A stretch of 64,000 bases of DNA from assembly GCA_905614375.1 (NCBI GenBank), contig CAJQSP010000003.1, positions 1-64,000 of the forward strand, written 5' to 3'. Of the stretch, positions 54,201-63,030 are shown one piece after another. Source of the stretch: an uncultured Dehalococcoidales bacterium. Its GTDB lineage: Bacteria; Chloroflexota; Dehalococcoidia; UBA1151; UBA1328. Within the stretch, counting starts at the first letter, position 1, and every line of letters starts with the position of its first letter. A program made the position numbers and the translations under genes. The notes below the pieces were generated by a model. That model was not told where the DNA came from. It was given only the letters and a program-made list of their open reading frames with translations, and did no database searches.

Positions 54201-54338
54201 AGACGCGGAGAAATAGTCCCGCCAATAGCTATAATCGGCGGCCTCGGCGCTGCATTGTTAATCGGAGGGGTCGCCGGTTTGTACCCGGCGACTAGAGCTG
54301 CGAGGCTGTCCCCGACCGAAGCCCTTCGTACTACCTGA
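54201..54338 (+). pseudogene. C-terminal relic of a MacB/FtsX-type ABC permease
   Basis: A plus-strand frame between a TGA at 54198-54200 and a TGA at 54336-54338 encodes the typical end of a MacB/FtsX permease: a final transmembrane helix (PPIAIIGGLGAALLIGGVAG) followed by LYPATRAARLSPTEALRT. Only about 45 residues survive, and no other part of the permease or its ATPase is found nearby. It is flanked by the response regulator and tRNA-Arg. It is best read as the remainder of a deleted transporter operon once controlled by the adjacent two-component pair. Confidence 0.75.
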
Positions 54339-54454
54339 TCGTACTGATAGGTACCGCGCTCTTGTGGAAAATAGATAACTACTGGCACACGAAATGGCAC
54401 ATCTGCACAACTTAGCCCCGCCCCAGAGCAGGAAAGGGCTTGGCAATAAAAAAT

Positions 54455-54531
54455 TGGTACCCCCGGAGGGACTCGAACCCACAACCTACAGGGTAGAAAC
54501 CTGTTGCTCTGTCCAGTTGAGCTACGGGGGC
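54455..54531 (-). tRNA. tRNA-Arg (anticodon UCU)
   Basis: The minus strand folds as a tRNA: acceptor GCCCCCG with CGGGGGT (one G-U pair at the end), D-arm GCTCAACTGGACAGAGC, anticodon stem ACAGG/CCTGT around loop TTTCTAC with anticodon TCT, and T-loop TTCGAGT. The 3' CCA is encoded. A T-run follows in the direction of transcription and may terminate it. UCU reads the AGA/AGG arginine codons. One mismatch in the T-stem is visible. Confidence 0.92.
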
Positions 54532-54588
54532 ACTCACACTATTCTAAGGGCAACTATGCCGGAGAGAGTAATGCTGTTTAGTGGAAAA

Positions 54589-55800
54589 TTAGCCAATGGC
54601 ACCGCTATTGCGGAGTCCTTGAACTTCTTTCGGCTCTAAAAAAAGCAGGTTTGCGAGTATCTCGTCCGTATGTTCGCCCAGCGATGGTCCAGGTGAAACG
54701 ACTTGATTGGAACCTTCCGTCGATATTGCCGAACTCACTTGTTTGATCGTTCCGTAAACCGGGTGTTCAATCTCGACGATCAGGCCGCGTGCCTTGATTT
54801 GTTCGTCTTCGAATGCTTGTTCGATCGAATTAACTGGTCCAGACGGTACGATTCCCCTGAAACGATCTAGCCATTCGGCGTTATTTTTTTCCAATAGTCG
54901 CTCGGAAAGTATCGGAATCAGAATTTTCCGATTGTCATAGCGCAACGCGAAATTAGCGAATTTTTCATCAGAAATTAGTTCGGGCAATTCGATGAGTTCA
55001 GCGAATTTGCGCCAAAAATGTTCTTTAGCACAAAACACATTAATCCATCCATCACTTGTCTGGAAGTTTTGAGCAGGTACCAACATCTGGTGCGATGAAC
55101 TGGGCGTTCTTGCCGGTTGCCAGTCGGAATTCATTTGCCAAGATCCAAAATAGGTGAGCATCGAGACCGCGGTGTCGAGCAAGCTGACATCGACGTCTCT
55201 GCCAACACCCGTTGTGTTGGCCTCGAGCAGAGCAGCTACTAAACCAAGAGCGGCTGCATAGCCTCCGGCGAAGTCGATTATCGATACCCCGGCTTTTCCT
55301 GGAGGTCCATCCGGTTCGCCCGTAATCGACATGTAACCGGCCATCGCTTGCATTATCGGATCGTACCCGGGTTCTGAGGCTCTAGGGCCTGTACGTCCAA
55401 ACCCTGAAAGTGAGCATGTGACTATCGATGGATTTAGCGAACGTAGCGTTTCGTAGGTTAGGCCAAGCTTTTTTGGTAGATCGCCACGTAGGTTGTTGAA
55501 GACTGCATCTGACTTTTCGACAAGCTGGTGAAATATATTCACGCCTTCTGGCTTGCGAAGATCAATCGCTATCGATTTCTTACCGCGGTTGAAAGATTGG
55601 AAATATAGGGAATCGGCGTCGCTGGTCGCGGGTGGGACATAACGCGCTACGTCTCCACCTGTTGTGGGATCTTCTATTTTTATTACTTCGGCACCAAGAT
55701 CAGCAAGATTCATCGTAGCGAATGGTCCAGCACCGAACTGCGAGATGGCGAGGATACGGATGCCGTGCAGGGGGCCTTTTCGCTGTGGCTGTTCGGTCAA
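54589..55800 (-). CDS. Family III CoA transferase (CaiB/BaiF)
   Basis: The 403-residue family III CoA transferase has LGAEVIKIEDP, the conserved catalytic-region Asp176 in GVSIIDFAGG and SLSGFGRTGPR, as in CaiB, formyl-CoA transferase and mesaconyl/itaconate CoA transferases. It starts with TTG 55800 just 2 bases after the MaoC stop. With the upstream MaoC and CitE-like genes it forms a three-gene module suited to activating and cleaving a C5 dicarboxylate. The exact acid is not determined. Confidence 0.9.
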   Translation of the reverse strand: MTEQPQRKGPLHGIRILAISQFGAGPFATMNLADLGAEVIKIEDPTTGGDVARYVPPATSDADSLYFQSFNRGKKSIAIDLRKPEGVNIFHQLVEKSDAVFNNLRGDLPKKLGLTYETLRSLNPSIVTCSLSGFGRTGPRASEPGYDPIMQAMAGYMSITGEPDGPPGKAGVSIIDFAGGYAAALGLVAALLEANTTGVGRDVDVSLLDTAVSMLTYFGSWQMNSDWQPARTPSSSHQMLVPAQNFQTSDGWINVFCAKEHFWRKFAELIELPELISDEKFANFALRYDNRKILIPILSERLLEKNNAEWLDRFRGIVPSGPVNSIEQAFEDEQIKARGLIVEIEHPVYGTIKQVSSAISTEGSNQVVSPGPSLGEHTDEILANLLFLEPKEVQGLRNSGAIG

Positions 55801-55802
55801 GT

Positions 55803-56294
55803 TCAGGATTCCGAATCGTGGGCAATTTTGCCCTTGCCCAGAGTTGGGTGGTTCTTTTTAGGAATAAGCACGTGTCTTCGAACGACCATTACGCGCTCTT
55901 CACGTTGGTTCGTTACTTCGGTTTCGAGGTAAACGACGCCTCGATCGCCTTTGGACGTTACTCGTAGTTCAAGGATGGTCGACGTTGTATAGATGGAGTC
56001 ACCGTGAAAAGTCGGACCTTCGTGTTGTACCGATTCGTAATCTAAGTTTGCAATTGCCCGGAGTGAAATATCGTTAACCGTTTGTCCGATAGCAACAGCG
56101 AGTACTAGGAGCCCGTTTACAAGATTTTGTCCGTGCTGGGTGCTCTTGGCGTAGTGGGCATCAATGTGAACGGGGTGTTGGTTTTGTGTCAGAAGTGAAA
56201 ACCATGAATTATCGGTCTCAGAGATAGTTCTACCAGGCCAGTGCTTAATTACCTGACCAACTTCGAATTCTTCGAAATAGCGTCCGTTACTCAT
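55803..56294 (-). CDS. MaoC-family enoyl-CoA hydratase
   Basis: The 163-residue single hot-dog domain protein has YFEEFEVGQVIKHW at the N terminus and NQHPVHIDAHYAKS with the catalytic Asp/His pair of MaoC-type (R)-hydratases. Short MaoC proteins of this size next to a CitE-like lyase and a CaiB transferase are known for itaconyl-CoA or mesaconyl-CoA hydration. It starts at ATG 56294, 45 bases after the lyase stop. The substrate is inferred from its neighbours. Confidence 0.87.
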   Translation of the reverse strand: MSNGRYFEEFEVGQVIKHWPGRTISETDNSWFSLLTQNQHPVHIDAHYAKSTQHGQNLVNGLLVLAVAIGQTVNDISLRAIANLDYESVQHEGPTFHGDSIYTTSTILELRVTSKGDRGVVYLETEVTNQREERVMVVRRHVLIPKKNHPTLGKGKIAHDSES

Positions 56295-56339
56295 TTTTAT
56301 ATTCTGTTCCTGATAGCACGAGTTGGTTAGTTTGAATTG

Positions 56340-57245
56340 TCATGAAATTCCGGCATTTCGGAGTACGTTTTGGGCCCTCAGAATAACCGGCATGTCGATC
56401 ATCTCTCCATCGAGTGATACTGAACCTCGACCGTCTGCTTCAGCTTCAGCCGCTATTGCGAGTACTCGGTGAGCGCGATCAATTTCCGCGCTGGTAGGCA
56501 TAAATATCAATTCAATCACTTCTACTTGGGCAGGGTGAATGGCGAGCTTACCTTTGTAACCTATGGATTTGGAGAGCAGAGCTTCGTCGCGCAGCCCTTG
56601 GGAATCTCGGAATTTCGTAAATGGCGTGTCAAGAGCATGTACGCCGGCGGCCCTTGCGGCCATGGCTACAGCCGAGCGAGGGTAGGCGAGTCCTGGTTCA
56701 AGCGATGTTTGGGTGCTTGCTTCCGTTTCATCGACGGTGCGGCTAATTCCCATGTCGGCTGAAAAATCTTCGGCGCCGAAAGCTGCCCACCGAATACGAT
56801 CGCTGGATTTGCAGATCGAATAGGCGTTAATTACTGCTTCTGCACTCTCGAGAAACGGGAGGATGGTTGTACGTCCAATTGACACTCCAGCTCGACGTTC
56901 AGCGTTGACAAGTATTGCTTCTAGTTCGGCTACTTCATTTGTGTTACCGATTTTACCGATGGATATTCCGATGATGTCATTTGAAATAACTGCATTAATG
57001 TCGTCTTCTACAAGACCTGATGCCATCGAATTGACTCGGGGGATAAGCAATTTTTCAGCTTTTGCGAGATGAGTAATGTGCTCTGCCACGATTCGCCGGG
57101 CTGCCCGCTTTTCGCCCGAAGGGACCGAATCTTCGAGGTCAGGGATCAACCATTTCGTATCGAATCCAACGGCTTTTTCCAGCATTTTGGGTTGGTTACC
57201 GGGTACGAACAGGAGGGTTCGAGGATTTGAGATTGTTTCGTGCAA
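56340..57245 (-). CDS. CitE-like CoA ester lyase (HpcH/HpaI superfamily)
   Basis: The 301-residue protein has the CitE/Mcl layout: PRTLLFVPGNQPKML, PDLEDSVP with a metal Asp/Glu, LLIPRVNS with the Arg, ILPFLESAEAV with the metal Glu and FGAEDFSADMG with the metal Asp. Members are malyl-, beta-methylmalyl- or citramalyl-CoA lyases. Being first in the operon with MaoC and CaiB points to a C5 dicarboxyl-CoA (mesaconate/citramalate or itaconate) route ending in acetyl-CoA plus pyruvate, or in propionyl-CoA plus glyoxylate. The start is TTG at 57245. Confidence 0.87.
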   Translation of the reverse strand: MHETISNPRTLLFVPGNQPKMLEKAVGFDTKWLIPDLEDSVPSGEKRAARRIVAEHITHLAKAEKLLIPRVNSMASGLVEDDINAVISNDIIGISIGKIGNTNEVAELEAILVNAERRAGVSIGRTTILPFLESAEAVINAYSICKSSDRIRWAAFGAEDFSADMGISRTVDETEASTQTSLEPGLAYPRSAVAMAARAAGVHALDTPFTKFRDSQGLRDEALLSKSIGYKGKLAIHPAQVEVIELIFMPTSAEIDRAHRVLAIAAEAEADGRGSVSLDGEMIDMPVILRAQNVLRNAGIS

Positions 57246-57423
57246 GAGTGTGATTCTTTTACTGTCGCTGAGTTGGTGGCGCTGAAATTATGGTGAATCA
57301 TATAAGCGATGAAGCGATGTTAGGGTGGTCGTAATCCCAGTTGATGGTCTTATAGGATTGAATTATTCTCATTTAGAGGCTTGATTTGGTGCTCAACGGG
57401 TGCCGGAATGACATTGTGAATCT

Positions 57424-58374
57424 ATGAATATGTTCCTGCTAGCTGCCGATACCGACCCTGTCGCAAAGGCTGTCGAATCGCTTCTCTCCAACATTTCCGG
57501 CGTTTATCGTGTGACGGCTCAAGAATTCGCTGGTATTGATTTTGGCTCTGAGGATGTTCTTCTCCTCGGTGAGAATGGTACATCGAACGAATTGATCTCC
57601 GAAGCTGAATTACCTCCAGTGGGGATGATCCAGCACCTTGGTTGCATGCCTTCACCTGCACTTCTTTCGATCGCCTCAGGATCTGATTCGCAGGTAATTG
57701 TCGCCGGGATTTCACCGAACATTGCTCCGAGAGTCGCTAATCGAGTGATTGGTTTTACTGGCCCGCTAACTGTTCGTCCGCTGCCGGATTGGGGCGTGAT
57801 TGGTGTCGGAGAAGTTGGAGTTGAAGTCGTAAAAAAAGCACTTGCTACTCGGTCTTCAGTTGGGATTGCTGAGATCCGGACGCCAAGATCAGGATTGTTG
57901 ACCGAACTGGGCGTACGTCGACATTCACTGGATCTTCTGGTCGCAGGTTCGGATGTGGTTACGATTCACGTTCACGCCGGTTCCACAACCTCGCCATTAA
58001 TTTCCGACCGCGAATTGGGATTGATGAAGTCAGATGCGGTTCTGATCAATACTTCAAACTCTTCAGTCGTACATGAGAGTGCTGTTATTGAGGCGCTGGA
58101 ATGCGGCGAAATCGCCGGTTACGCCACAGACTGCCCCGGTGATGCTATTTCCACCGCCGATGAATCTTTGGCTGCATCGGGAAAGTTGATCGTCACTACT
58201 AATCCTCTGACGAATCAAATTGGTGCACCTCAACAGCTCGCCAAGTATGTTTTAGCAAATGCAGAAGCGTTCAAAAGCAAATCGACCGTTCGTGGAATAT
58301 ACGAACCGATTGATTTTCCTACGATTGGCGACCCGAGCTTTTGGTCATCACGGATGAGTCCACGTCAGGACTGA
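57424..58374 (+). CDS. 2-hydroxyacid dehydrogenase-like protein without catalytic residues
   Basis: The 316-residue protein has the overall length and Rossmann motif of the family (WGVIGVGEVGVEVVKKA at about 123-139) and the helix-strand pattern around VLINTSNSSVVHESAVIEALECGEIAGYATD. The catalytic Arg that should sit in the NTxRG motif is replaced (NTSNSS), and the His of the TPHxxG motif is missing (TNPLTNQIGAP). It is therefore probably not a dehydrogenase. A binding or regulatory role is possible. It ends 2 bases before the convergent fdhA stop. Confidence 0.8.
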   Translation: MNMFLLAADTDPVAKAVESLLSNISGVYRVTAQEFAGIDFGSEDVLLLGENGTSNELISEAELPPVGMIQHLGCMPSPALLSIASGSDSQVIVAGISPNIAPRVANRVIGFTGPLTVRPLPDWGVIGVGEVGVEVVKKALATRSSVGIAEIRTPRSGLLTELGVRRHSLDLLVAGSDVVTIHVHAGSTTSPLISDRELGLMKSDAVLINTSNSSVVHESAVIEALECGEIAGYATDCPGDAISTADESLAASGKLIVTTNPLTNQIGAPQQLAKYVLANAEAFKSKSTVRGIYEPIDFPTIGDPSFWSSRMSPRQD

Positions 58375-58376
58375 GC

Positions 58377-61124
58377 CTAATCGGCTGCCGGTGATGATGC
58401 TTCGATCTTGTCGATTCGAATCGCACACGCCTTAAATTCAGGCGTTTCGGTGATGAAATCGTAGGCATCCGAAGTAAGCCGGTTGGTCTGCGTAAGTTCT
58501 GGGAACGCAAAACTCATGAACACAGTTCCGTGGGGCGATCGATCTGTTACTTTGATCGGTACCTCGACTGTTCCTCTTCTTGAGCTAACGGTTACTTTCT
58601 GACCGTCGACGAGTTCCATTTGCTCCGCATCGAACGGATTGATCTCAGCAAGCTCCGACGGAACTAGTAGTTCAAACCCTGTAGCGCGGCCAGTTTGAGT
58701 GCCCGTGTGATAGGTCGAACGGCGCCTACCGGTAGTTAGTACCAATGGATATTCGGAGTCGGTTGGCTCTGCTGGTGGAATGTGATCCACAGGGGCAAAG
58801 TAGCCGGGCATTCCGGACTCCATCTCGTCTTCGTGTAGGAACTGAGTCCCGGGATGGTCTTCAGTCGGGCAAGGCCACTGAATTCCATCTTCGGAATCCA
58901 AACGGTCGTAAGTGATACCGGTGAATATCGGTGCCAGCTTTCTCATCTCATCCCAAACGTCAGAGGGTGAGTGCAGGTTTTGGACCACCCCGAATCGTTC
59001 CATAAGGTCTAACAAAATGTCGACATCTGTGCGCGATTCGCCAACCGGTTTTATCGCCGGCCGAACCCGCTGAACGCGCCGCTCACTGTTGGCGAAAGTA
59101 CCGTCAGATTCTGCAAATGATCCAGCCGGCAAAACGACGTCGGCAAGCTTTGCAGTGTCGGTCATGAATATGTCTTGAACCACGATGAAGTCGGTGGCTT
59201 CGAGCGCCGCTTGAGCATGGTTGGTATTAGGATCGGAAATGACAGTATTTTCGCCCATAATATAGGCCGCTTTAACCTTGCCTTTAAGCATCTGGTCCAT
59301 CGCTGTAATTTTCGTAATTCCGCGACGTTTTGGAAGGTCCGCACCCCACGCTTTTTCGAACTTTTCACGTACACCAGGTCGTTCGACTTTTTGGTAGCCC
59401 GGAAGGTCGGTAGGCAGTGCTCCTGAATCGGACGCACCCTGCACGTTATTTTGACCTCGAAGCGGGTTCACACCTGCGTTTGGTTTCCCAAAGTTCCCAC
59501 CGAGCATGCCTAGATTCGCAATTGATTGAACGTTGTGCGATCCGCAAGAGTGCTCGGTAATTCCGAGCGTGTAGCAAATAGCCGCTTTTCCAGACGCAGT
59601 TGCGTATTCTCGGGCCGTAGCGATAATGTCTTCGGCGGGAACCCCGCAGATTTCGGCTGCATATTCGGGCGTGTAGAACTCGACATGCTTAGCGAGTTCA
59701 TCGAATCCTTCCGTGCGGTTTTCGACGTACTCTCGATCGAAGAGCCCTTCTTTGATCATCACATGTGCGAAGGCGTTGAACAGCGGAATGTCGGTGCCAA
59801 TGTTGATCTGTAAATATCGAGTCGCCCATTTGGTGAGTTCGATCTTGCGCGGGTCGATTACGATGAGTTTTGCACCGTTTTTGACAGCGCGTTTCATTCG
59901 CAGTGAGATTACCGGGTGTGCCTCAGTCGTGTTTGATCCTACGACCAACAGAAGATCGGTTTCTGCTAACTCTTCAATCGAGTTAGTCATGGCACCTTTG
60001 CCAACCATGACCGCCATACCGGCGACCGTTGGAGCGTGTCAGGTACGGGAACAGTTATCGATATTGTTAGTACCGAAACCTATCCGGGCGAATTTCTGCA
60101 TCAGATAGTTAGCTTCTGTGACCGTTCGTGCTGACGACCAGCAAACGAGAGAATCGGGACCTGAATCATCTCGAATGGTGGTGAATCGTTTTGTGACGAG
60201 GTTGAGAGCTTCGTCCCACGACGCACGCCTGAACGAACCATTCTCCTTGATGAGAGGGTATTTGAGTCGTTCGTCGCTTTTAACGAACTCCCACGATGCG
60301 AACTGACCTTTTACGCAAAGAGAGCCGCGGCTTGGAGCATCGAAATCTGGCTCAGTTCCCTTTAGTTGACCGTCTTCAGTGAGCAGATGAATACCACAGC
60401 CGACTCCGCAATACGGACAGATCGTTTTTGTGCGTTCAAGATTTTCGGCCTTCGTAGTGCCGACGATCTTTTTGTCTGTAAGTGCTCCGGTAGGGCAGGT
60501 GTTGATGCACTGACCACAGAACGTGCAAGGCGATTCGAGAAGTTTATTGTTGAAGAACGAGGCGATTGTATTTTCTTGCCCACGCCCTTTAACTGCGATT
60601 GCTCCGGCTTGCTCCCAATCGTTACAGATGTTTGTGCAGCGGAAGCACGAGATGCAGTAGTCGTAGTCACGCTGGATGAACGGATTGTCATCCTTAGCTT
60701 TCTCTCGAACAACCAATGAAGGAAATGCGTCCCATTTCGCATCGTATTCTTCAGCGGCAGTGTGCAGTTCACATTTCTTGAATGAAATGCATTTTGGACA
60801 GTTGGCAGGAGATGACGTTTCAGAGAGCAACATTTCAAGAATCGTCTTGCGATAGTCGGTGATCGAATCGGAGTGTGTTTCAACCCGCATTTCTTCTGAA
60901 GCAAAGGCAGTGCATGCGGCGATCTGCTGTATTTGACCGTTTACCTCGACATCCACTAAGCACATGCGGCAAGTGCCCTGAGGACCGGTTCGTTCGTCGT
61001 AGCACAATGTTGGCACGTCGAAGCCGGCAGATCTGATGGCGTCTAGGACCCGAGCGTCGGTACCGCAATCAATTGTGATTCCGTTCACTTCTACGTTCAG
61101 TCTATTTTTGACTTGTGTTGTCAT
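58377..61124 (-). CDS. fdhA: Selenocysteine-containing formate dehydrogenase alpha subunit
   Basis: One continuous frame of 915 residues with an internal UGA at 60039-60041 (residue 362), in NCSRT-U-HAPTVAG, the selenocysteine position of E. coli FdhF. The protein has a [2Fe-2S] domain (CRMCLVDV), a His/Cys cluster region, two [4Fe-4S] motifs (CISCFRCTNIC, CTFCGQCINTC), a further Cys motif CPYCGVGC of the Mo/W-bis-MGD domain, and a molybdopterin dinucleotide-binding C terminus. It oxidises formate to CO2. It resembles NAD-linked FdhA with a NuoG-like front, but no NuoE/F-type partner genes occur here, so the electron acceptor is unknown. Confidence 0.93.
60001..60038 (-). promoter_or_regulatory. 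Predicted bSECIS element for UGA recoding in fdhA
   Basis: Directly after the UGA, the minus-strand RNA folds with a lower stem CCAAC/GTTGG and an upper stem CGCC/GGCG around the loop GGTAT. The apical GGU falls at nucleotides 19-21 after the UGA, the same position as in E. coli fdhF as I recall it. This is the signature expected for SelB-directed selenocysteine insertion. Confidence 0.8.
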
Positions 61125-61219
61125 CGGATGAACTGTTGCTCTATTCGTTAGCCAATACGATCAATCTGTGGCGGCAGTCAATATAGCTTAGCTCCTATGC
61201 GCAATTGACATGAGATGAG

Positions 61220-61894
61220 TTATGACTTGCTGTTAGATGAACTTGAAGCTGAAGACTCGCCTTGAACTTCTTTGATGCGGCGCCAAACGATCCAAATTGC
61301 GATTACCGAGATTGAGCCGATAATCGGAATATCGAACGGCTTCGAGACGTCTCGAATCGAATCGTAGTTCTCACCAAGCAGGAATCCACCCCATGCTAGA
61401 CCGACTGTCCAGGGTAGGGCGCCTATAAACGTGAAAATGGCGAATCGGGTCACGTTCATTCTGGCGATTCCGGCAGGTATCGAGATGAATCCTCGAACGC
61501 CAGGAATCATTCTCGCGACGAACACAGTGAGCTCTCCTCGAGTTTGGAACCACCGATCAGCTCGCTCAAGGTCTTTCTGGGTGATTAGGACGTACTTGCC
61601 GTACTTCTCGATGAAAGGACGCCCTCCCGCACGCGCTACGTAATATTCGGCTAGTGATCCGATCAAGCTTCCGACTGCTCCCCAGAAACCTGCAAGGAAT
61701 ACGTAGGTGATTCCGTGACCGCGGTCTAGGACGAGTCGCCAGCCCGCCATCGGCATGATCACTTCGCTTGGTAGGGGAATGGCTGTGCTTTCGATCGACA
61801 TCAAGACGACAACTCCAAACCATCCCATGAAGTCGTACACGTCAGTGGAGAACGTCAGAACCAATGTCTCGAGCGCGTGAATGAGTTCGGTCAT
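61220..61894 (-). CDS. DedA-family membrane protein
   Basis: The 224-residue protein has five or so hydrophobic segments and the DedA/SNARE-associated pattern: IPLPSEVIMPMAGWRL in the re-entrant loop, GSLIGSLAEYYVARAGGRPFIEKYG, and RMIPGVRGFISIPAGIARM, with the conserved Arg and Gly-rich motif. The family acts in lipid flipping and envelope proton-motive-force homeostasis. I start at ATG 61894; the upstream in-frame extension to 61999 has no ribosome site. It is on the same strand as fdhA, 95 bases upstream of it. Confidence 0.87.
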   Translation of the reverse strand: MTELIHALETLVLTFSTDVYDFMGWFGVVVLMSIESTAIPLPSEVIMPMAGWRLVLDRGHGITYVFLAGFWGAVGSLIGSLAEYYVARAGGRPFIEKYGKYVLITQKDLERADRWFQTRGELTVFVARMIPGVRGFISIPAGIARMNVTRFAIFTFIGALPWTVGLAWGGFLLGENYDSIRDVSKPFDIPIIGSISVIAIWIVWRRIKEVQGESSASSSSNSKS

Positions 61895-62103
61895 CGGATC
61901 TATGGGAGTTTCTCCAAAAGGTATCTGAAGGCAGAAGGGCAGAAGTACTGAGCCGTAGGAGTAGCCGCACTTTAATGTGACACCGTGCTCTCGAAGCAAT
62001 ATTCGTAATTCTAACAGCGCTCCTGTTTTATTAACGACTGAATTCTTTACCAGCAGCCCGCACTGGCTTGAAGTCTGTTTTGAACTGGAAGGTCGACGGA
62101 GAC

Positions 62104-62188
62104 GTCGCTCGGTTAGGAATCATGGGGAATTCCTCAAGTAAAGCCCTCGTAATGGGCGGTACGCGAGTCTTTACCGAGCGACTTGAGG
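62104..62188. other. Structured intergenic region with overlapping alternative stems
   Basis: Within the gene-free stretch 61895-62642, GTCGCTCGGT (62104-62113) pairs perfectly with ACCGAGCGAC (62173-62182), and CCTCAAGT (62132-62139) pairs perfectly with ACTTGAGG (62181-62188). The right arms overlap by two bases, so the stems compete. A GTAAAG/CTTTAC pair lies inside. On the minus strand this would be the leader of dedA. No known riboswitch or ncRNA is recognised. Confidence 0.5.
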
Positions 62189-62292
62189 TTTGAGCGCTTG
62201 CTGACTGACACGACTACGTGTCCAGAGCATCTGCCATGTGGCATTCAATGCGCATGCAATGCAGTGTTGAATGACAGTCGTTAGTTGTATTT

Positions 62293-62351
62293 GTGCGTAA
62301 TAACACCACCTGAGACGCATGCGTGATGTAACTAGTGTGCGCTTTACGCAC
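62293..62351. repeat. Inverted repeats around a 10-bp palindrome
   Basis: GTGCGTAA (62293-62300) and TTACGCAC (62344-62351) are perfect inverted repeats. Between them lies the palindrome ACGCATGCGT (62315-62324). They look like operator sites rather than a terminator; no regulator can be assigned. Confidence 0.5.
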
Positions 62352-62373
62352 CAACTACTATCAAGAACAGAAC

Positions 62374-62430
62374 ATACTTATATAATCGTATAAAAATAAT
62401 GAATGTTCCTAATTAGTTTTATATAAGTAT
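62374..62430. repeat. AT-rich 12-bp inverted repeat
   Basis: ATACTTATATAA (62374-62385) and TTATATAAGTAT (62419-62430) are perfect inverted repeats 33 bases apart within an AT-rich block, upstream of a promoter-like sequence. They may be a binding site or a DNA-melting element. Confidence 0.5.
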
Positions 62431-62463
62431 AAAACAAGTCATAAATAAAAAAGGAACAAGTTC

Positions 62464-62491
62464 TTGACTGGTCTGGGTTTATTTTTGTAGT
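62464..62491 (+). promoter_or_regulatory. Predicted promoter for the HTH gene
   Basis: TTGACT (62464-62469), a 16-base spacer and TGTAGT (62486-62491) form a plausible sigma-70-type promoter about 150 bases upstream of the small HTH gene. The AT-rich repeat lies just ahead of it. Confidence 0.45.
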
Positions 62492-62642
62492 CTGTAACGG
62501 CGTTGTTTGCGATAGTTAAAGTCAAATTGTTTTCGGTATCAGGTCTGAAAACGCTTGTAATCCGTCGCCAATTCATACGGTGTTTGGATCGTCAGGTAAC
62601 TACATTCAAGTCAGATACTGGACTGAACTACAGGGGAGAAGA

Positions 62643-62873
62643 ATGCAAGGGTCAAAAACTAAGAAAATGGTTCTCGCTGAACGGAAGCTGAGGCGTCCTC
62701 TTGAGCGTGCATTGCCTGAAATGGTGAATGAGGTCGGCCTCACCGGCGCTGCGAAACGCATTGGGGTCAGTAAAGCCACGTTGAGCTATTGGCTACTGAA
62801 ATTGGGTATCGAAATCCGCCGGGTCGCTCTTGCTCCCGGTGAAGAAATCGAGATCAGGCGCATCTCTGGATGA
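62643..62873 (+). CDS. Small helix-turn-helix protein
   Basis: The 76-residue protein is basic at its N terminus and carries a Fis/merR-like helix-turn-helix: LTGAAKRIGVSKATLSYWLLKLGI, where the turn falls at IGVS and the recognition helix is KATLSYWL. A GGGGAG just upstream of ATG 62643 is a strong ribosome site; the longer open frame from 62580 is not needed. It probably binds DNA, and the inverted repeats upstream are candidate operators for self-control. I recognise no precise family. The cytochrome gene follows on the same strand after 157 bases. Confidence 0.72.
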   Translation: MQGSKTKKMVLAERKLRRPLERALPEMVNEVGLTGAAKRIGVSKATLSYWLLKLGIEIRRVALAPGEEIEIRRISG

Positions 62874-63030
62874 TGAACCGAATTCGCTATTTGTTCTTAT
62901 CAAATTCAGCCTGGAATTCTCTCCAGTTGTAGATTGACCCTGTTTAGGGCTGTTGCTAACGTGGATTGACGAATGATTTTTCCGGCTGATTTTCATTACT
63001 AACAAGTCAGCTCAATCAAAGGAGGGAACA

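Noticed and set aside
54167..54484. Minus-strand ORFs of 74 and 105 residues overlapping tRNA-Arg
   Set aside because: They run into the tRNA and oppose the recognisable MacB/FtsX tail on the plus strand. Considered shadows.
54589..57245. Claim of a complete 3-hydroxypropionate bicycle
   Set aside because: Only one lyase/hydratase/transferase module is present. No malonyl-CoA reductase, propionyl-CoA synthase or further steps are in the window.
58377..61124. Two separate ORFs (58377-60017 and 60039-61124) as distinct or broken genes
   Set aside because: They share one frame across a TGA at the known selenocysteine position, and a bSECIS-like hairpin follows. Treated as one selenoprotein.
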